The notes beneath the pieces are model-generated. The model did no database searches. It was not told where the DNA came from and worked only from the letters and a program-made list of their open reading frames with translations. A DNA stretch of 64,000 nt, taken from contig JADJXS010000001.1 of assembly GCA_016710275.1 (NCBI GenBank), positions 1,922,001-1,986,000 of the forward strand, written 5' to 3'. Of the stretch, positions 26,544 to 35,107 are shown piece by piece (the first letter of the stretch is position 1; every line of letters begins with the position of its first letter). This DNA comes from Phycisphaerales bacterium (lineage in GTDB: Bacteria > Planctomycetota > Phycisphaerae > UBA1845 > Fen-1342). A program made the translations under genes and the position numbers.

Positions 26544-26755
26544 GGACGTGCCAGGTTCAACACGGCGGCTTGCGATTCGCTGTCTTGTTCTCGCGTTCCG
26601 CATCAACCACCACGTCGATGCGGGACGCCCGCACTTTCAGTTCTTGTTCACCAACTCATACGAGATGCCATCGGCGAACCTGTCGGTTCGGCCGGCATCC
26701 CGGCAACCCAGACATACCGCACACTTGCAGGCCGCGCAAGCAGTTTTTTGGCGAA

Positions 26756-26788
26756 GGCCGGCCTGCCGGCCCGCCCGCGCACGGGCGG
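26756..26788. repeat. Two adjacent GC-rich hairpins
   Basis: GGCCGGC-CT-GCCGGCC (26756-26771) followed directly by CCGCCCG-CGCA-CGGGCGG (26771-26788). Perfect 7-bp arms. A run of six T lies before them on the plus strand, the wrong side for a plus-strand terminator. Confidence 0.5.
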
Positions 26789-26982
26789 AGCCGCGCGGCA
26801 GCGCCGCCGAGAATGCCATCCCAGTTCGCATGCTGAAACTCTCGTCTTGTCGGCTGGTTCGAGACCGTGCTATGCCATGAATAGAACGTACGCCGGCGCG
26901 CGGACGAATGGGCTGGCCGGTTGGCCGTCCATGCTGTCACGCCGGCGCGCGAACAAAATGCGTAACAAACGGGGGATATCCA

Positions 26983-27891
26983 ATGGCAGAGTCAGCACTC
27001 GGAATCGTGATCGCGGTCGGCAACCAGAAGGGCGGCGTCGGCAAGACGACCAACAGCGTGAACATCGCCGCCGCGCTGGGTCAGGGCGGGTATCGCTGTC
27101 TGATCATCGACCTCGATCCGGCCGCCGGCGCCACGCGCCACCTGGGCGTTCCGGAAAACAGTTTCGCGGGCACACTCGAACTCCTGACGACGGACGAGAC
27201 CATCGCCGGACTCGCCATATTCGAGCGTATGCCAAGCGGCGTTCAGCTCATCGCTTCTCGGCCGCAGCTCTCCGAATTGGATGCGCTGCTCTCGAAATTC
27301 ACGGACCGCACGCGGCTGCTCGACCATCCCATCGCCGAGGCGCGGGGGAGATTCGATTTCATCATTTTGGACACGGCGCCGTTCGCGGCGGCGACCACGA
27401 CCGTGGCCGCGTATGCCGCGGCCGACTGGATCCTCCTCTCGGCCTTTCCGCATCCGCTCTCGCTCGGCGGACTGACCGAAGCGTTCAAAGACGTGGCCGA
27501 CGTACGCCAGCATCGCAATCCGCGACTGGAAGTGCTCGGCGTCGTCTTTACCAACGTGGATAGCCGGGCGACACGACTGCGTTCGCAGTTGGAGCAGGTT
27601 GTCTCCGCATCGCTGCCGGGTCGCCGTTTCGAAACTTCCATCTCCCAGGCAGTGCTGCTGGCCGAGCTGTCCGGCCGCGGCAAGACGCTCTTTCAACTGC
27701 CGCGCTTCGCGGAACTCAAGATTGCGCAGCAATACCTGCGACTGGCCGCCGAGATCGAGCACCGTGTGCGGCATCGAACACAGTTCCTTGAGGGCACGTT
27801 GGCACCCTTCGGCGAATCGGCGGTCTGTACTCCCCATACGCCGGAGGTGCCGACCATCGCTTCGGAAACATGGCTCGGCGCAGGAGCATGA
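26983..27891 (+). CDS. parA: ParA-family partition ATPase
   Basis: 302 residues from ATG 26983, preceded by GGGGG. The deviant Walker A KGGVGKTT (16-23), the switch region DLDPAAGATRHLG and the IILDTAPFA Walker B-type strand are all clear. A nonspecific DNA-binding/oligomer region follows. It would position the element or its complex on the nucleoid. No canonical parB with a Spo0J domain follows; the next gene (27895, 3 bases after the stop) is the probable partner. Confidence 0.88.
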   Translation: MAESALGIVIAVGNQKGGVGKTTNSVNIAAALGQGGYRCLIIDLDPAAGATRHLGVPENSFAGTLELLTTDETIAGLAIFERMPSGVQLIASRPQLSELDALLSKFTDRTRLLDHPIAEARGRFDFIILDTAPFAAATTTVAAYAAADWILLSAFPHPLSLGGLTEAFKDVADVRQHRNPRLEVLGVVFTNVDSRATRLRSQLEQVVSASLPGRRFETSISQAVLLAELSGRGKTLFQLPRFAELKIAQQYLRLAAEIEHRVRHRTQFLEGTLAPFGESAVCTPHTPEVPTIASETWLGAGA

Positions 27892-27894
27892 CCC

Positions 27895-28338
27895 GTGGCC
27901 AAAAATCTGCGTCAGCCTCCGCCGTCGAGTTCCGTCGTGCGGTTGCTCGATCCCGATGCCGTCGCGCGGGCCGTTGCACCCTCGCCGCCATCGCCTGGGC
28001 GTTCAGATACCTGCCGCTCCGGCGCGTGCGAAGTCCAGTCCGCTCAAATCGTGAAACGCGAGCTCGCCCTGTGCGCGGAAACCGACGTGACGTTTGAGCG
28101 GTTGATCCAGGCGCTCCGCCGCGCGAGCGGCACGCGCTTGTCGGCCAGCCACGCCCTGCGCGCCGTCGTTCGCGCACTCGCGCCGCACCTGCGTTCGATT
28201 GAACTGGAGACGGTGCGTCGTGGTCCGCGACGAATGCCAGGCAATGCAGCCGGCGCGGTCGCTGAGCGGCACGCCTTTGAGACGCAACTGGCAGAGTGCA
28301 TCGCGGCCGGAGTGCGCGCGAACCCGCCGCCGCAATAA
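27895..28338 (+). CDS. Possible ParA partner, small basic protein
   Basis: 147 residues from GTG 27895, immediately after parA. Pro/Ser-rich N-terminus, then a helical core (VTFERLIQALRRASGTRLSASHALRAVVRAL) resembling a ribbon-helix-helix or small DNA-binding fold. Position and charge suggest a centromere-binding role, but no family was recognised. Confidence 0.5.
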   Translation: MAKNLRQPPPSSSVVRLLDPDAVARAVAPSPPSPGRSDTCRSGACEVQSAQIVKRELALCAETDVTFERLIQALRRASGTRLSASHALRAVVRALAPHLRSIELETVRRGPRRMPGNAAGAVAERHAFETQLAECIAAGVRANPPPQ

Positions 28339-28417
28339 GACTCTCTGCTGCGCAGCTGTCGATCGCGGTAATATCTGCTGTACCAGCGCCTCGTCGGAAA
28401 GGCGCGGGAGGCGTTGC

Positions 28418-28885
28418 TTGATCCTGGACTACCTCACGCGTGCCTGGAAACTCATCTCGCTCGCGGTGCTCTGGTTCCTGAGCGCTGCGATTCTGGCCGG
28501 CATCCTGTTCATCGCCCACGCCGTCTGCGTGGGACCGCATCGCGCTGGCGACGACGACTGGGCCTATGCGTTCGTCATGATCGCAGGCGGCCTTTGGCTC
28601 CTCGTGGCAATCGGTCGCATCAGCTGGACGATGGCCGCGTTGCGTGACGGGCTGGCAACTTATCGCGACATCGTGAAGCTGATCGGATTCCGGTTCCTAG
28701 CCGGCTTCATGGTCTGCTTCGGCGCGGCCGCCTCAGCGCTCGGATGTCGCTGGTTGGATTCCGCGCCATCTGCGGCGGCGCTGCAGGGCTGGTTCATCGC
28801 GGGGGCCGTCGCGGGCTTCGGCTTGGCGGTCATGTTCGCCAACATTCACGATTGGCGCGTCCGCGAGCAGCTCGAAAAGCAGTGA
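28418..28885 (+). CDS. Four-helix membrane protein of unknown function
   Basis: 155 residues from TTG 28418, which follows GGGAGG. The frame is open further up but the upstream part is Arg/Cys-rich and unconvincing. Four hydrophobic segments: LISLAVLWFLSAAILAGILF, AFVMIAGGLWLLVAIG, FLAGFMVCFGAAASALG and GWFIAGAVAGFGLAVMF. It ends with a charged cytoplasmic tail. Between parA and transfer-type genes; could be an element membrane accessory. Confidence 0.6.
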   Translation: MILDYLTRAWKLISLAVLWFLSAAILAGILFIAHAVCVGPHRAGDDDWAYAFVMIAGGLWLLVAIGRISWTMAALRDGLATYRDIVKLIGFRFLAGFMVCFGAAASALGCRWLDSAPSAAALQGWFIAGAVAGFGLAVMFANIHDWRVREQLEKQ

Positions 28886-29120
28886 ACCGGCGGCGCTTCT
28901 CGCCGCGGCAGCCCTTCGTCACCGGCCGCCGGTTGGCCCACGGACGCGGAACCCACCGGTACCAGTTTCCGGCGGGCCCATCCCCGCCGCGTGACGTCCC
29001 TGGGCCTCACGGCGCCCCGCCCCCAAACCGACGCAGGCAATGCGACACGTTTCGATGCCCCCTCCATAACCCCTCTATCAGATGAATGCGAAAGACTTGC
29101 CAACAGAAATGGAGGTTCCG

Positions 29121-29381
29121 ATGAATGAATCCAACCGCCGCCCGGTTCACGAGATCCGGTTCGGCGCCGTCAAGGTCGTGATCTGGCGTAACGCCACCGC
29201 AAACGGACACATGTTCAATGTAACGGCGGCGCGGCTTTACAAAGAGAACGATGCCTGGAAGGAGTCATCGGGGTTCGGCCTGGACGATTTGCTCGTCCTC
29301 GGCCGGGCGCTCGGCGACGCGTTTGCGTGGATTCACGCGCAACGCGCCCCGGCGCTGCAACCCCTCAATCCGGAGGTCTGA
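29121..29381 (+). CDS. Conserved-looking small element protein
   Basis: 86 residues from ATG 29121, with GGAGG five bases upstream. Compact alpha/beta composition (HEIRFGAVKVVIWRN, MFNVTAARLYK, GLDDLLVLGRALGDAFAWI). It resembles small hypothetical proteins common on mobile elements of this type; function unknown. Confidence 0.6.
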   Translation: MNESNRRPVHEIRFGAVKVVIWRNATANGHMFNVTAARLYKENDAWKESSGFGLDDLLVLGRALGDAFAWIHAQRAPALQPLNPEV

Positions 29382-29534
29382 TCGCAGTTCGGTTCGTCAG
29401 TCTGTGCAATTCTGAAGGTTCGCGGGTCCCGCATTCATCTGACCCATCGTCTCGACCTGCCCATGAGCAAGAGAGGGTTGAGCGGCTCCGCTGCCCTCAT
29501 CTTCGCAACGATCGCAGCGTCTCTGGTTGCGGTG

Positions 29535-29599
29535 CTGCAAGGACAGTGCCGGCCTTCGGCCGCCGGCTACGCCGGCCGCTGCGCGGTCACAGTCCTTGC
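29535..29599. repeat. Cruciform-like structured repeat
   Basis: Outer arms TGCAAGGAC (29535-29543) and GTCCTTGCA (29591-29599), extended by GTG/CAC across an A-A mismatch. They enclose two inner hairpins, CGGCC-TTC-GGCCG and CCGGC-TAC-GCCGG. The whole 65 bases fold on themselves with no long loops. Confidence 0.65.
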
Positions 29600-29675
29600 A
29601 CGCGCACCGCGCCCGGCGCCGCCCCGACCGTTGCACCAAGCGGAACCGGGCGAGGAGCCCGGTCCGATGTTTTTT

Positions 29676-29743
29676 CTTTCCGGAAACCGGGGGTTTTGTT
29701 CACGGGACCGGGTGAGTGAACAAAACCCCCGGCTCCCGGAAAG
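29676..29743. repeat. Long inverted repeat (25 paired bases)
   Basis: Inner arms of 17 bases (29687-29703 and 29716-29732; arms contain GGGGGTTTTGTTCAC and its complement) are perfect around a 12-base loop. Outer arms CTTTCCGG (29676-29683) and CCGGAAAG (29736-29743) pair across 3-base mismatches. Five T precede the left arm. As the A/T blocks lie inside the stem it is not a standard terminator. Confidence 0.7.
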
Positions 29744-29817
29744 CGGCCTCCGGCAGCTTCCCCGGGGAAAACCACGGTCGGCGTCGGGAGCGCGCCGGCT
29801 TTTTTGGAGAACGAGAA

Positions 29818-30060
29818 ATGGAATACAAGGAAGTCCTGCATCGCAAACAGCCGCCGCAGACGTTTTACGACGCAGTCGAATACGCCGCGGCCTACCTCCA
29901 CCAGCACCACGGGACCGGCCGCATGAAATATCCGGACAAGGGGCCGCGGAGTCACCTATCCGAGGCGTTCCAACTGCTTATCGGCTGGCTTATGGTGCAT
30001 GAACCCGATGACGCCCCCAGGACGACGGTGACCATCCGCGGGGAGGGCTGGAGCTTATGA
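29818..30060 (+). CDS. Small hypothetical element protein
   Basis: 80 residues from ATG 29818, with GAGAACGAG upstream. Sequence MEYKEVLHRKQPPQTFYD leads a helical core ending with GWLMVHEPDDAPRTTV. Its stop overlaps the next start (ATGA), implying coupled translation. No family known. Confidence 0.55.
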   Translation: MEYKEVLHRKQPPQTFYDAVEYAAAYLHQHHGTGRMKYPDKGPRSHLSEAFQLLIGWLMVHEPDDAPRTTVTIRGEGWSL

Positions 30061-30362
30061 CGACATTCGAGAAGCCATCCGCGGCCCATCCGCTGAGTGG
30101 AAAATTCCCGCTCGGCCAAACGGTCATTACACCCAACGCCCGCGACACGCTGGACGCCGCGGACATCCACACGGCCCTGTTGCGGCATGCCCGCGGCGAC
30201 TGGGGCGACTGCGGCGCCGAGGACGCTAACGAGAATGAGTTCTCGCTGAAGAATGCGCTGCGGCTGTTCTCGGTCTACCACGACCGCAACGGCACCAAGT
30301 TCTGGATTATCACCGAAGCGGACCGCTCGGCGACGACCATCCTGCTGCCGGAAGACTATTGA
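30057..30362 (+). CDS. Conserved small mobile-element protein
   Basis: 101 residues, ATGA overlap with the previous gene. Motifs PLGQTVITPNARD, HARGDWGDCG and YHDRNGTKFWIITEADRS are, from memory, a widely conserved small family carried on plasmids, phages and integrative elements, without a known function. The acidic DANENEFSLKNA stretch and aromatic core are conserved in that family. Confidence 0.65.
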   Translation: MTTFEKPSAAHPLSGKFPLGQTVITPNARDTLDAADIHTALLRHARGDWGDCGAEDANENEFSLKNALRLFSVYHDRNGTKFWIITEADRSATTILLPEDY

Positions 30363-30571
30363 CCGGCCGGCCCGTTCGGCGAACCAATCGCCGGGCGGGC
30401 CGATACCCGACCGCCATCTGTCCGGTCGTTTCACCGGACGGATCCTCGGTCCACCATTCAGCGCGCAAAACACCCATCCTCGATGACGCAAAACGCGGTT
30501 CTGCGTAGAGTTACGTTCTGACGTGTGAACCATCGTTCGAACGTCCAAGATGCCGGAGAACTGTTCCGAAG

Positions 30572-31219
30572 ATGGCGCTGCAGCGAGCTAACCTGTCCCC
30601 GCGCGATCGCGAAATCCTCGACACGCTGACCAATCGGGTCCGTGTGCTGTCGGTCGCGCAGGTGGCCGCATTCTGGTTTGCCGGCGCAGCGGATGCGAAG
30701 CGCGCTGCCGGCCGGCGACTCCGCGCGCTGGCGGATTGGGGGCTGATCGAGCCGTTCAACATGCCGGCGCGCCCGACACCAGCTCTGGCGCAGCCGCTCA
30801 CCTGCTGGAGCCCCGGGGAGGCCGTGCCGGATTTCGGCGGCCTGTCACGAACGCTTGCGCAGCGCTGGACCGAGCCGGCCAAACAGACAGCCTGCGTCAT
30901 CGCCACGGCGGCGGCGGGCACCTGGCTCGGCGGCCACGGCGGCCGTCGACCGCGGCGCAGCGAAATCAGTCACGACCTGCTGCTGGGCCAGATATACTTG
31001 GACTGGCGGCGAACGCGCCCCGACCTCATCGCGTCGTGGCTATCCGAAGCCCGGCTCCGGTGTCTTGGATTCGGTGACCAGGCCCGATTGCCCGATGCGC
31101 TGGTTGATCACGGCGGAGAGCGCTGCGTGGTCGAGGTTGGCGGCGAGTACAGCCCGTCGAAGCTGGCCGAGTTCCACGAGTTTTGCGCGTCGCGAGGTCT
31201 GTCGTATGAGCTCTGGTAA
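30572..31219 (+). CDS. Replication-relaxation-like winged-helix protein
   Basis: 215 residues. N-terminus LSPRDREILDTLTNRVRVLSVAQVAAFWF followed by RRLRALADWGLIEP is the winged-helix start of the replication-relaxation family. The C-terminal part (DALVDHGGERCVVEVGGEYSPSKLAEFHEF) resembles the nuclease-like end of that family. It overlaps the next gene by 14 bases, and the third gene is a transfer ATPase, so the three form a unit. It probably acts on element DNA; activity is not shown. Confidence 0.6.
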   Translation: MALQRANLSPRDREILDTLTNRVRVLSVAQVAAFWFAGAADAKRAAGRRLRALADWGLIEPFNMPARPTPALAQPLTCWSPGEAVPDFGGLSRTLAQRWTEPAKQTACVIATAAAGTWLGGHGGRRPRRSEISHDLLLGQIYLDWRRTRPDLIASWLSEARLRCLGFGDQARLPDALVDHGGERCVVEVGGEYSPSKLAEFHEFCASRGLSYELW

Positions 31220-31928
31220 GCCGAACGCAACGCAGCGGATGGTGCTGGAACACCTGGCCCGCTATCGGCTTTCCTTCCAGGAGATCGTGGCCACGTTGTT
31301 CTTCGACGGCGGCAACCCGCAGAAGACGCTGAACCAGCTCCGCGAACAGGGCCTGATCGAAACCCAGAAGGGCTTCGGCGGGAATCGCGCCGCGTACGTG
31401 CTCAGCCGAGCGGGAGCGGCGGCTCTGGGGACCAGTCGCCGGCGTGCCGACAACCTCGGCTCCGAAGCGCTGCCGGCGAACCTGGCGGTGCTCTCGTTCT
31501 GCCTCCTGCAGGGTCGGTCCCGGATCCGCCTGACTGACGACGAGCTCGAAGAGCTTTTTGGCGAGCCGGCGCCGCCCGGTCGATTCCATTGCCTGGAGCG
31601 GGGCGCGCGGGCGACGCGCGTGTACCACGTTTACACCCCCGGCGATTCGACCCGCGTGGGCGATATCGTCGCACGCACACGGGCACACATCGCCGAGGTT
31701 TGGAAACTCCCGGCTCTGGAACCCTGGTTGCGTCACGAGCTTTACTCGCACGCCATTTTGGTGGACAACGAGGATCGGGCGGCAGCGCTGAACGCGGCGC
31801 TGGACGACTCCGGCAGCGACGGGAAGGGGCTGCGAACGCTGAGCCATATTCATGTTGAGTCCGTCGCCGGCCTGGCGAATCTGGAGGAGGCGCTGCGTGA
31901 TTTGGCGCAAGAAAACCAAGCTGCTTGA
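31206..31928 (+). CDS. Winged-helix protein of the transfer gene set
   Basis: 240 residues from ATG 31206. N-terminal wHTH (ATQRMVLEHLARYRLSFQEIV, LNQLREQGLIETQKGF, YVLSRAGAAALG) and a C-terminal alpha/beta domain. It overlaps genes on both sides (14 bases with 30572-31219; 32 bases with the coupling ATPase), so translation is coupled. Similar in plan to its neighbour, suggesting an old duplication or paired DNA-recognition role. Confidence 0.6.
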   Translation: MSSGKPNATQRMVLEHLARYRLSFQEIVATLFFDGGNPQKTLNQLREQGLIETQKGFGGNRAAYVLSRAGAAALGTSRRRADNLGSEALPANLAVLSFCLLQGRSRIRLTDDELEELFGEPAPPGRFHCLERGARATRVYHVYTPGDSTRVGDIVARTRAHIAEVWKLPALEPWLRHELYSHAILVDNEDRAAALNAALDDSGSDGKGLRTLSHIHVESVAGLANLEEALRDLAQENQAA

Positions 31929-34062
31929 CCCTTCAAAGGTGAAGGACTTCATCGACCGTCAACCCGGCGCGAAGCTCCGCGGCCTGGCCGAGCGCGGCGT
32001 GGTGATTCGCCCAGCGCTCACCCCCGTGCCACCACGTCCCGTGACCTTTGAGGAGGTTTGGCGTCGCCTTCCGCCGGAGTCCTGGTGGGATATCTTGAAC
32101 GGTCGGCGCGTCGCGTCGCTCGACGACGGCGACGAGGTCTCGGAGTGGTGGCGCTACTTCGAACTGATGAAGCGCACCTTCGGGCGACACCAGTACGAGG
32201 TGTTCGTCGGACTTGATCCGGCCACGGGCCGCCCGCAGTTCGCGCCGCGTCAGGTCTTCCGGAACCATGCCTACATCCTGGGCCTGCCCGGGAGCTTCAA
32301 GACGACCTTCGCCCTCGCGCAGCTGCTGCTGCAACTGGGGGACGAATGGGTTGATTCCGAGGGAGTGGTTCAGCCGCCGCCGCCGCTGATCATCATGGAC
32401 CTCAAGGAAAACGGCGACCGCTACCTGCGCTCGCTGGCGGAGTTCATCGCGGCCCGCCGCGGCCAGAAGTTGCGTTTCTATTCGAACGACCCGGACTATG
32501 TGAGTCTGCGATTCAACCCACTCCAGAGCCTGCGCTCGATCCGCTACCCGTTGAAGCTCGGCGAGACGTTGCTCAAGGCTCTCTCCCTCATTTACCGCGA
32601 GGGATACGGGTCCGACTTCTTTACGTCCGAACAGCGCAAGCAGTTGCTCCAGACGTTGTACGAGCAGAATCCTAAAACGCTCGACGAATTGATTCGATTG
32701 ATCGGCGAGCAGACGCAGGGCAAGTCCGGCAATACGGACGCCCGTGGCCTGTTCAGCGCACTGCAACCGCTTCAATACTCGTTCCACCTGACCACGGATG
32801 GCCGCCCGCTGGATGATCAGCATGTCAACCTGGAACAGATCTACGAGCGCGGCGAGGTTTTGTACGTCCATCTCAATTCTCGCTCGCAGTCGATCGACGC
32901 CAAGATCATCGGCAAGCTGCTGGTCTTCGCGTTGATGGAAGTCGCCAGCGAACGCATGAAGCACGGCCGGAAGCGGCAAATGTTCGTCGCCATCGACGAG
33001 TTCCAGCGGCTGGCGGCCCAGAACATTGTCGAAGTCCTGGAGGACTCGCGTTCGCTCGGCGTCGGTTTCATGCTGTCGCACCAGTCGCCCGAATCGCTGC
33101 ACACGCGCGACGTGGACCTGTACAAGATGATCGCGGACCTGTGCAGCTTCAATCAGTACCTGTCCCTGACGAACTCACGCATCATCGAGTCGCTCAAGCT
33201 GGTCTCCGGTCGCAAACGCGAGATCCGCCGCGGGGGTTCCACGGCGCGCTCCTCCGGCATTCAGACCACGCGCGGGACATCGTGGCAGCGTGGCACTTCG
33301 TTCGCCCGCAATTATGAGTACGGCCTGTTCGGAATGGCGGAGACGGGATTCTCGCGCGGCACGAGTTCCGGGGAAGGCGGAACAAGCGGCACCAGCGAGT
33401 CGTCCGGTGAAACCTCCACCGAGAGCTGGACGGAGGAGATGGTGCCGGGATTGACGCCTGAGATGATCGCAGCCGTCAACGGGACTCCGCGCCTCAGCCT
33501 GGTGCACATTCACAACGCGGAGGAACGGTCGCTGACGCACACCGGCGGCATTCCCGCGCTGGTGCAGGGGTTGCACCCCTTCACACTGCGACAGGCTGAG
33601 GCGATGGAGGCCCAGTCGTGGCCCATGCAATCGGTCCCGACCGACGAGTTCTATGAGCGGGCCCGCCCGCGGGTTTCCGTGGCGGCAGTGGACGACGTGC
33701 TCGATCCCGGCGGACGCTCTGCCAGGAAGCGCCCCCAGCTTCCGGCCCCCAAGTCCCCGCGCCCGCAGCGCGACGAAGCCGAGGAACGCAAACTCAAGCA
33801 GCGCATTCGCGCGATTGCTGACCGGCTGGAAGCACAAATGCTGGTCGAAGCGATGTCGGTCGAGCGTTTTGCCCGCCGCGAGCAACTGAGTGTGCCGCAA
33901 GTCGTTCAGCTCGCGCAGGCCATGAACGTCGCCGTGAAAAACAAAGAGCACATGCTCGGTGGCCGGACGGTCAAGAAGCTCCGCCAGGTGTTGCGCGGCC
34001 AGCGCACCTCCACGGAGGGGCGTGAAAAAGACAACGGACCCCCGCAGGAGCCCGTTGTCTAA
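31897..34062 (+). CDS. VirD4/TraG-type DNA-transfer coupling ATPase
   Basis: 721 residues from GTG 31897, with GGAGGAGG upstream. Walker A GLPGSFKTT (129-137), Walker B MFVAIDEFQ (about 360) and a TraM-recognition-like segment (VGFMLSHQSPESL). A Ser/Gly/Thr-rich loop (about 445-510) and a charged C-terminal helix follow. It resembles soluble type IV coupling proteins, although no N-terminal membrane helices are seen. It would pump single-stranded DNA. No relaxase, VirB4 or pilus genes accompany it here, so transfer may depend on other loci. Confidence 0.8.
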   Translation: MIWRKKTKLLDPSKVKDFIDRQPGAKLRGLAERGVVIRPALTPVPPRPVTFEEVWRRLPPESWWDILNGRRVASLDDGDEVSEWWRYFELMKRTFGRHQYEVFVGLDPATGRPQFAPRQVFRNHAYILGLPGSFKTTFALAQLLLQLGDEWVDSEGVVQPPPPLIIMDLKENGDRYLRSLAEFIAARRGQKLRFYSNDPDYVSLRFNPLQSLRSIRYPLKLGETLLKALSLIYREGYGSDFFTSEQRKQLLQTLYEQNPKTLDELIRLIGEQTQGKSGNTDARGLFSALQPLQYSFHLTTDGRPLDDQHVNLEQIYERGEVLYVHLNSRSQSIDAKIIGKLLVFALMEVASERMKHGRKRQMFVAIDEFQRLAAQNIVEVLEDSRSLGVGFMLSHQSPESLHTRDVDLYKMIADLCSFNQYLSLTNSRIIESLKLVSGRKREIRRGGSTARSSGIQTTRGTSWQRGTSFARNYEYGLFGMAETGFSRGTSSGEGGTSGTSESSGETSTESWTEEMVPGLTPEMIAAVNGTPRLSLVHIHNAEERSLTHTGGIPALVQGLHPFTLRQAEAMEAQSWPMQSVPTDEFYERARPRVSVAAVDDVLDPGGRSARKRPQLPAPKSPRPQRDEAEERKLKQRIRAIADRLEAQMLVEAMSVERFARREQLSVPQVVQLAQAMNVAVKNKEHMLGGRTVKKLRQVLRGQRTSTEGREKDNGPPQEPVV
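34024..34060 (-). terminator. Candidate intrinsic terminator for leftward transcripts
   Basis: AGACAACGG and CCGTTGTCT (34029-34037 / 34052-34060) pair over a 14-base loop, and on the minus strand the stem runs into TTTTT. It overlaps the end of the coupling ATPase gene and would stop transcription from 34748 leftward. Confidence 0.5.
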
Positions 34063-34234
34063 AGCGTGCGACCCGGTGTTTTTCGTTTGTCCCAGGTCAA
34101 CTCTGACGGTCCATGTTGTGCAATCGTCTGGACGGTCAAAGGGCACGCAAATCAAGTCCGTTCAGAATAACGCAGCCGAGCGAAAATTCAACGAAAATCT
34201 TGCGCGGGGCGCGCGTTCGTGATACGGTCGCGGC

Positions 34235-34390
34235 ATGACCATCAAGAAGCTCTGTGCCGAATATCTGCTCGGGGATGCGATTTCGCCGTGGTTGTCCCGG
34301 CGACTGCGATTACAGCTTGTCATGCTTGGCGTCGCGTTCGGCGTCGCGCTGACGATGCTGGTCGAGAACTTCCAGCGATTCGGTCCATAA
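34235..34390 (+). CDS. Possible 51-residue membrane peptide
   Basis: ATG 34235 to TAA 34390, too short for routine gene finding. Start MTIKKLCAEYLLGDAIS, basic SRRLRLQ, then hydrophobic LVMLGVAFGVALTMLV, one likely helix. It ends just before a perfect hairpin at 34396. Ribosome site is weak, so this is uncertain. Confidence 0.35.
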   Translation: MTIKKLCAEYLLGDAISPWLSRRLRLQLVMLGVAFGVALTMLVENFQRFGP

Positions 34391-34395
34391 AAGGG

Positions 34396-34421
34396 GGGAG
34401 CTGCCCCAAAGGGCAGCTCCC
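34396..34421. terminator. Perfect 11-bp hairpin between convergent genes
   Basis: GGGAGCTGCCC (34396-34406), loop CAAA, GGGCAGCTCCC (34411-34421). It sits between a plus-strand small ORF ending 34390 and a minus-strand gene ending 34434, where a bidirectional stop is expected. There is no strong T run, so termination efficiency is uncertain. Confidence 0.55.
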
Positions 34422-34433
34422 AAGCGTCAAAGT

Positions 34434-34748
34434 TCAGCGGTTCGCAAGCACGTACCAGGCACGTGTGATTGCGATCCCTATGAACATGCCCAGCAAGGAC
34501 CAGTACAGGACGGCTTGCCAGGCGGGTCGCCCGATTCGTCGCAGGAAGACGAGCGCTTCACGCAGCTCACCTTCCCGTCGGGCCTCCTGCAGGAAGACGG
34601 TGTAACCGACTCCCCGCAAGTTGAGCGGTTCGTCCAGATTCGGCGCAACGATCGTGACGCTTCCGACCGATCGCCAGACTGGCGAACGCTCATCGGCTCC
34701 GAAGTGGATGATTCGCGACTTTTGGTCCGCGATTCTTTCTTTTTCCAT
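34434..34748 (-). CDS. Small single-helix membrane protein
   Basis: 104 residues from ATG 34748, with AGGAGA upstream; the longer frame to 34970 is not supported. Mostly polar N-terminal part (RSVGSVTIVAPNLDEPLNL) and one C-terminal hydrophobic helix (AVLYWSLLGMFIGIAITRAWYVL). Function unknown. Confidence 0.55.
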   Translation of the reverse strand: MEKERIADQKSRIIHFGADERSPVWRSVGSVTIVAPNLDEPLNLRGVGYTVFLQEARREGELREALVFLRRIGRPAWQAVLYWSLLGMFIGIAITRAWYVLANR

Positions 34749-35107
34749 ATGCAGTCTCCTATCAAAAATGCCGCACGGCGAAATGCCGCCGGCTTCTGCG
34801 AGGTAAAACCTCTGCAGGCAACCCCGCGAAGGAGGCCACCGGCACAGGCGACTGCCTGGAAACGATCCACTTCTCAAAGAGCCGGCTCGCAGGTCGCGAT
34901 CCCACGAGCCATGAAACCGTCGCGGTGCTGAGCGGGGACGAATCCACAGGCTCAATACGGCGACAATCAACTGCGTTTAGTGTACCGCCCAGCCGGCTCG
35001 ATTCCAGCCCTTTTTGCAGAGGAACGGGGCGCGTTTTGGGCGCGTTTTCCGTATCGCACCAGCGCGTATAATTCGGCGAAAGCCGTGTTCCGAATTTCAC
35101 GAACCCG
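34749..35107. other. Divergent intergenic region with a promoter
   Basis: 359 bases between a minus-strand gene start and a plus-strand gene start. A perfect TATAAT lies at 35067-35072. The rest holds only short shadow frames. Confidence 0.5.
35045..35072 (+). promoter_or_regulatory. Promoter candidate with perfect -10
   Basis: TATAAT at 35067-35072 in otherwise GC-rich DNA, about 36 bases before ATG 35108; the upstream GTTTTC (35044-35049, 17-base spacing) is a poor -35. The -10 alone is notable in this composition. Confidence 0.45.

Larger units (their letters stand above)
26422..26982. other. Spacer between divergent replication-like gene and parA
   Basis: 560 bases with no supported gene. 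It contains TTGACA at 26514-26519, a possible -35, with a weak TAGGTT 18 bases on. It also contains two back-to-back GC hairpins at 26756-26788. A likely place for promoters, partition sites or an origin, although no clear iteron array or AT-rich tract is present. Confidence 0.5.
29382..29817. other. Non-coding spacer with two strong palindromes
   Basis: 436 bases without a convincing gene; the open frames across it are Arg/Pro/Ala-rich shadows. It contains a cruciform-like structure at 29535-29599 and a long hairpin at 29676-29743, each listed separately. Could hold a transfer origin, a leader RNA or a transcription stop. Confidence 0.6.

Noticed and set aside
26756..26788. Back-to-back GC hairpins as a terminator of plus transcription
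   Set aside because: The T run is on the wrong side for plus-strand termination and no gene ends there.
28900..29045. Possible third copy of the structured element (minus strand)
   Set aside because: Only short shared words (GTGAGGCC, ACCGGT) and no matching basal stem; could be chance in GC-rich DNA.
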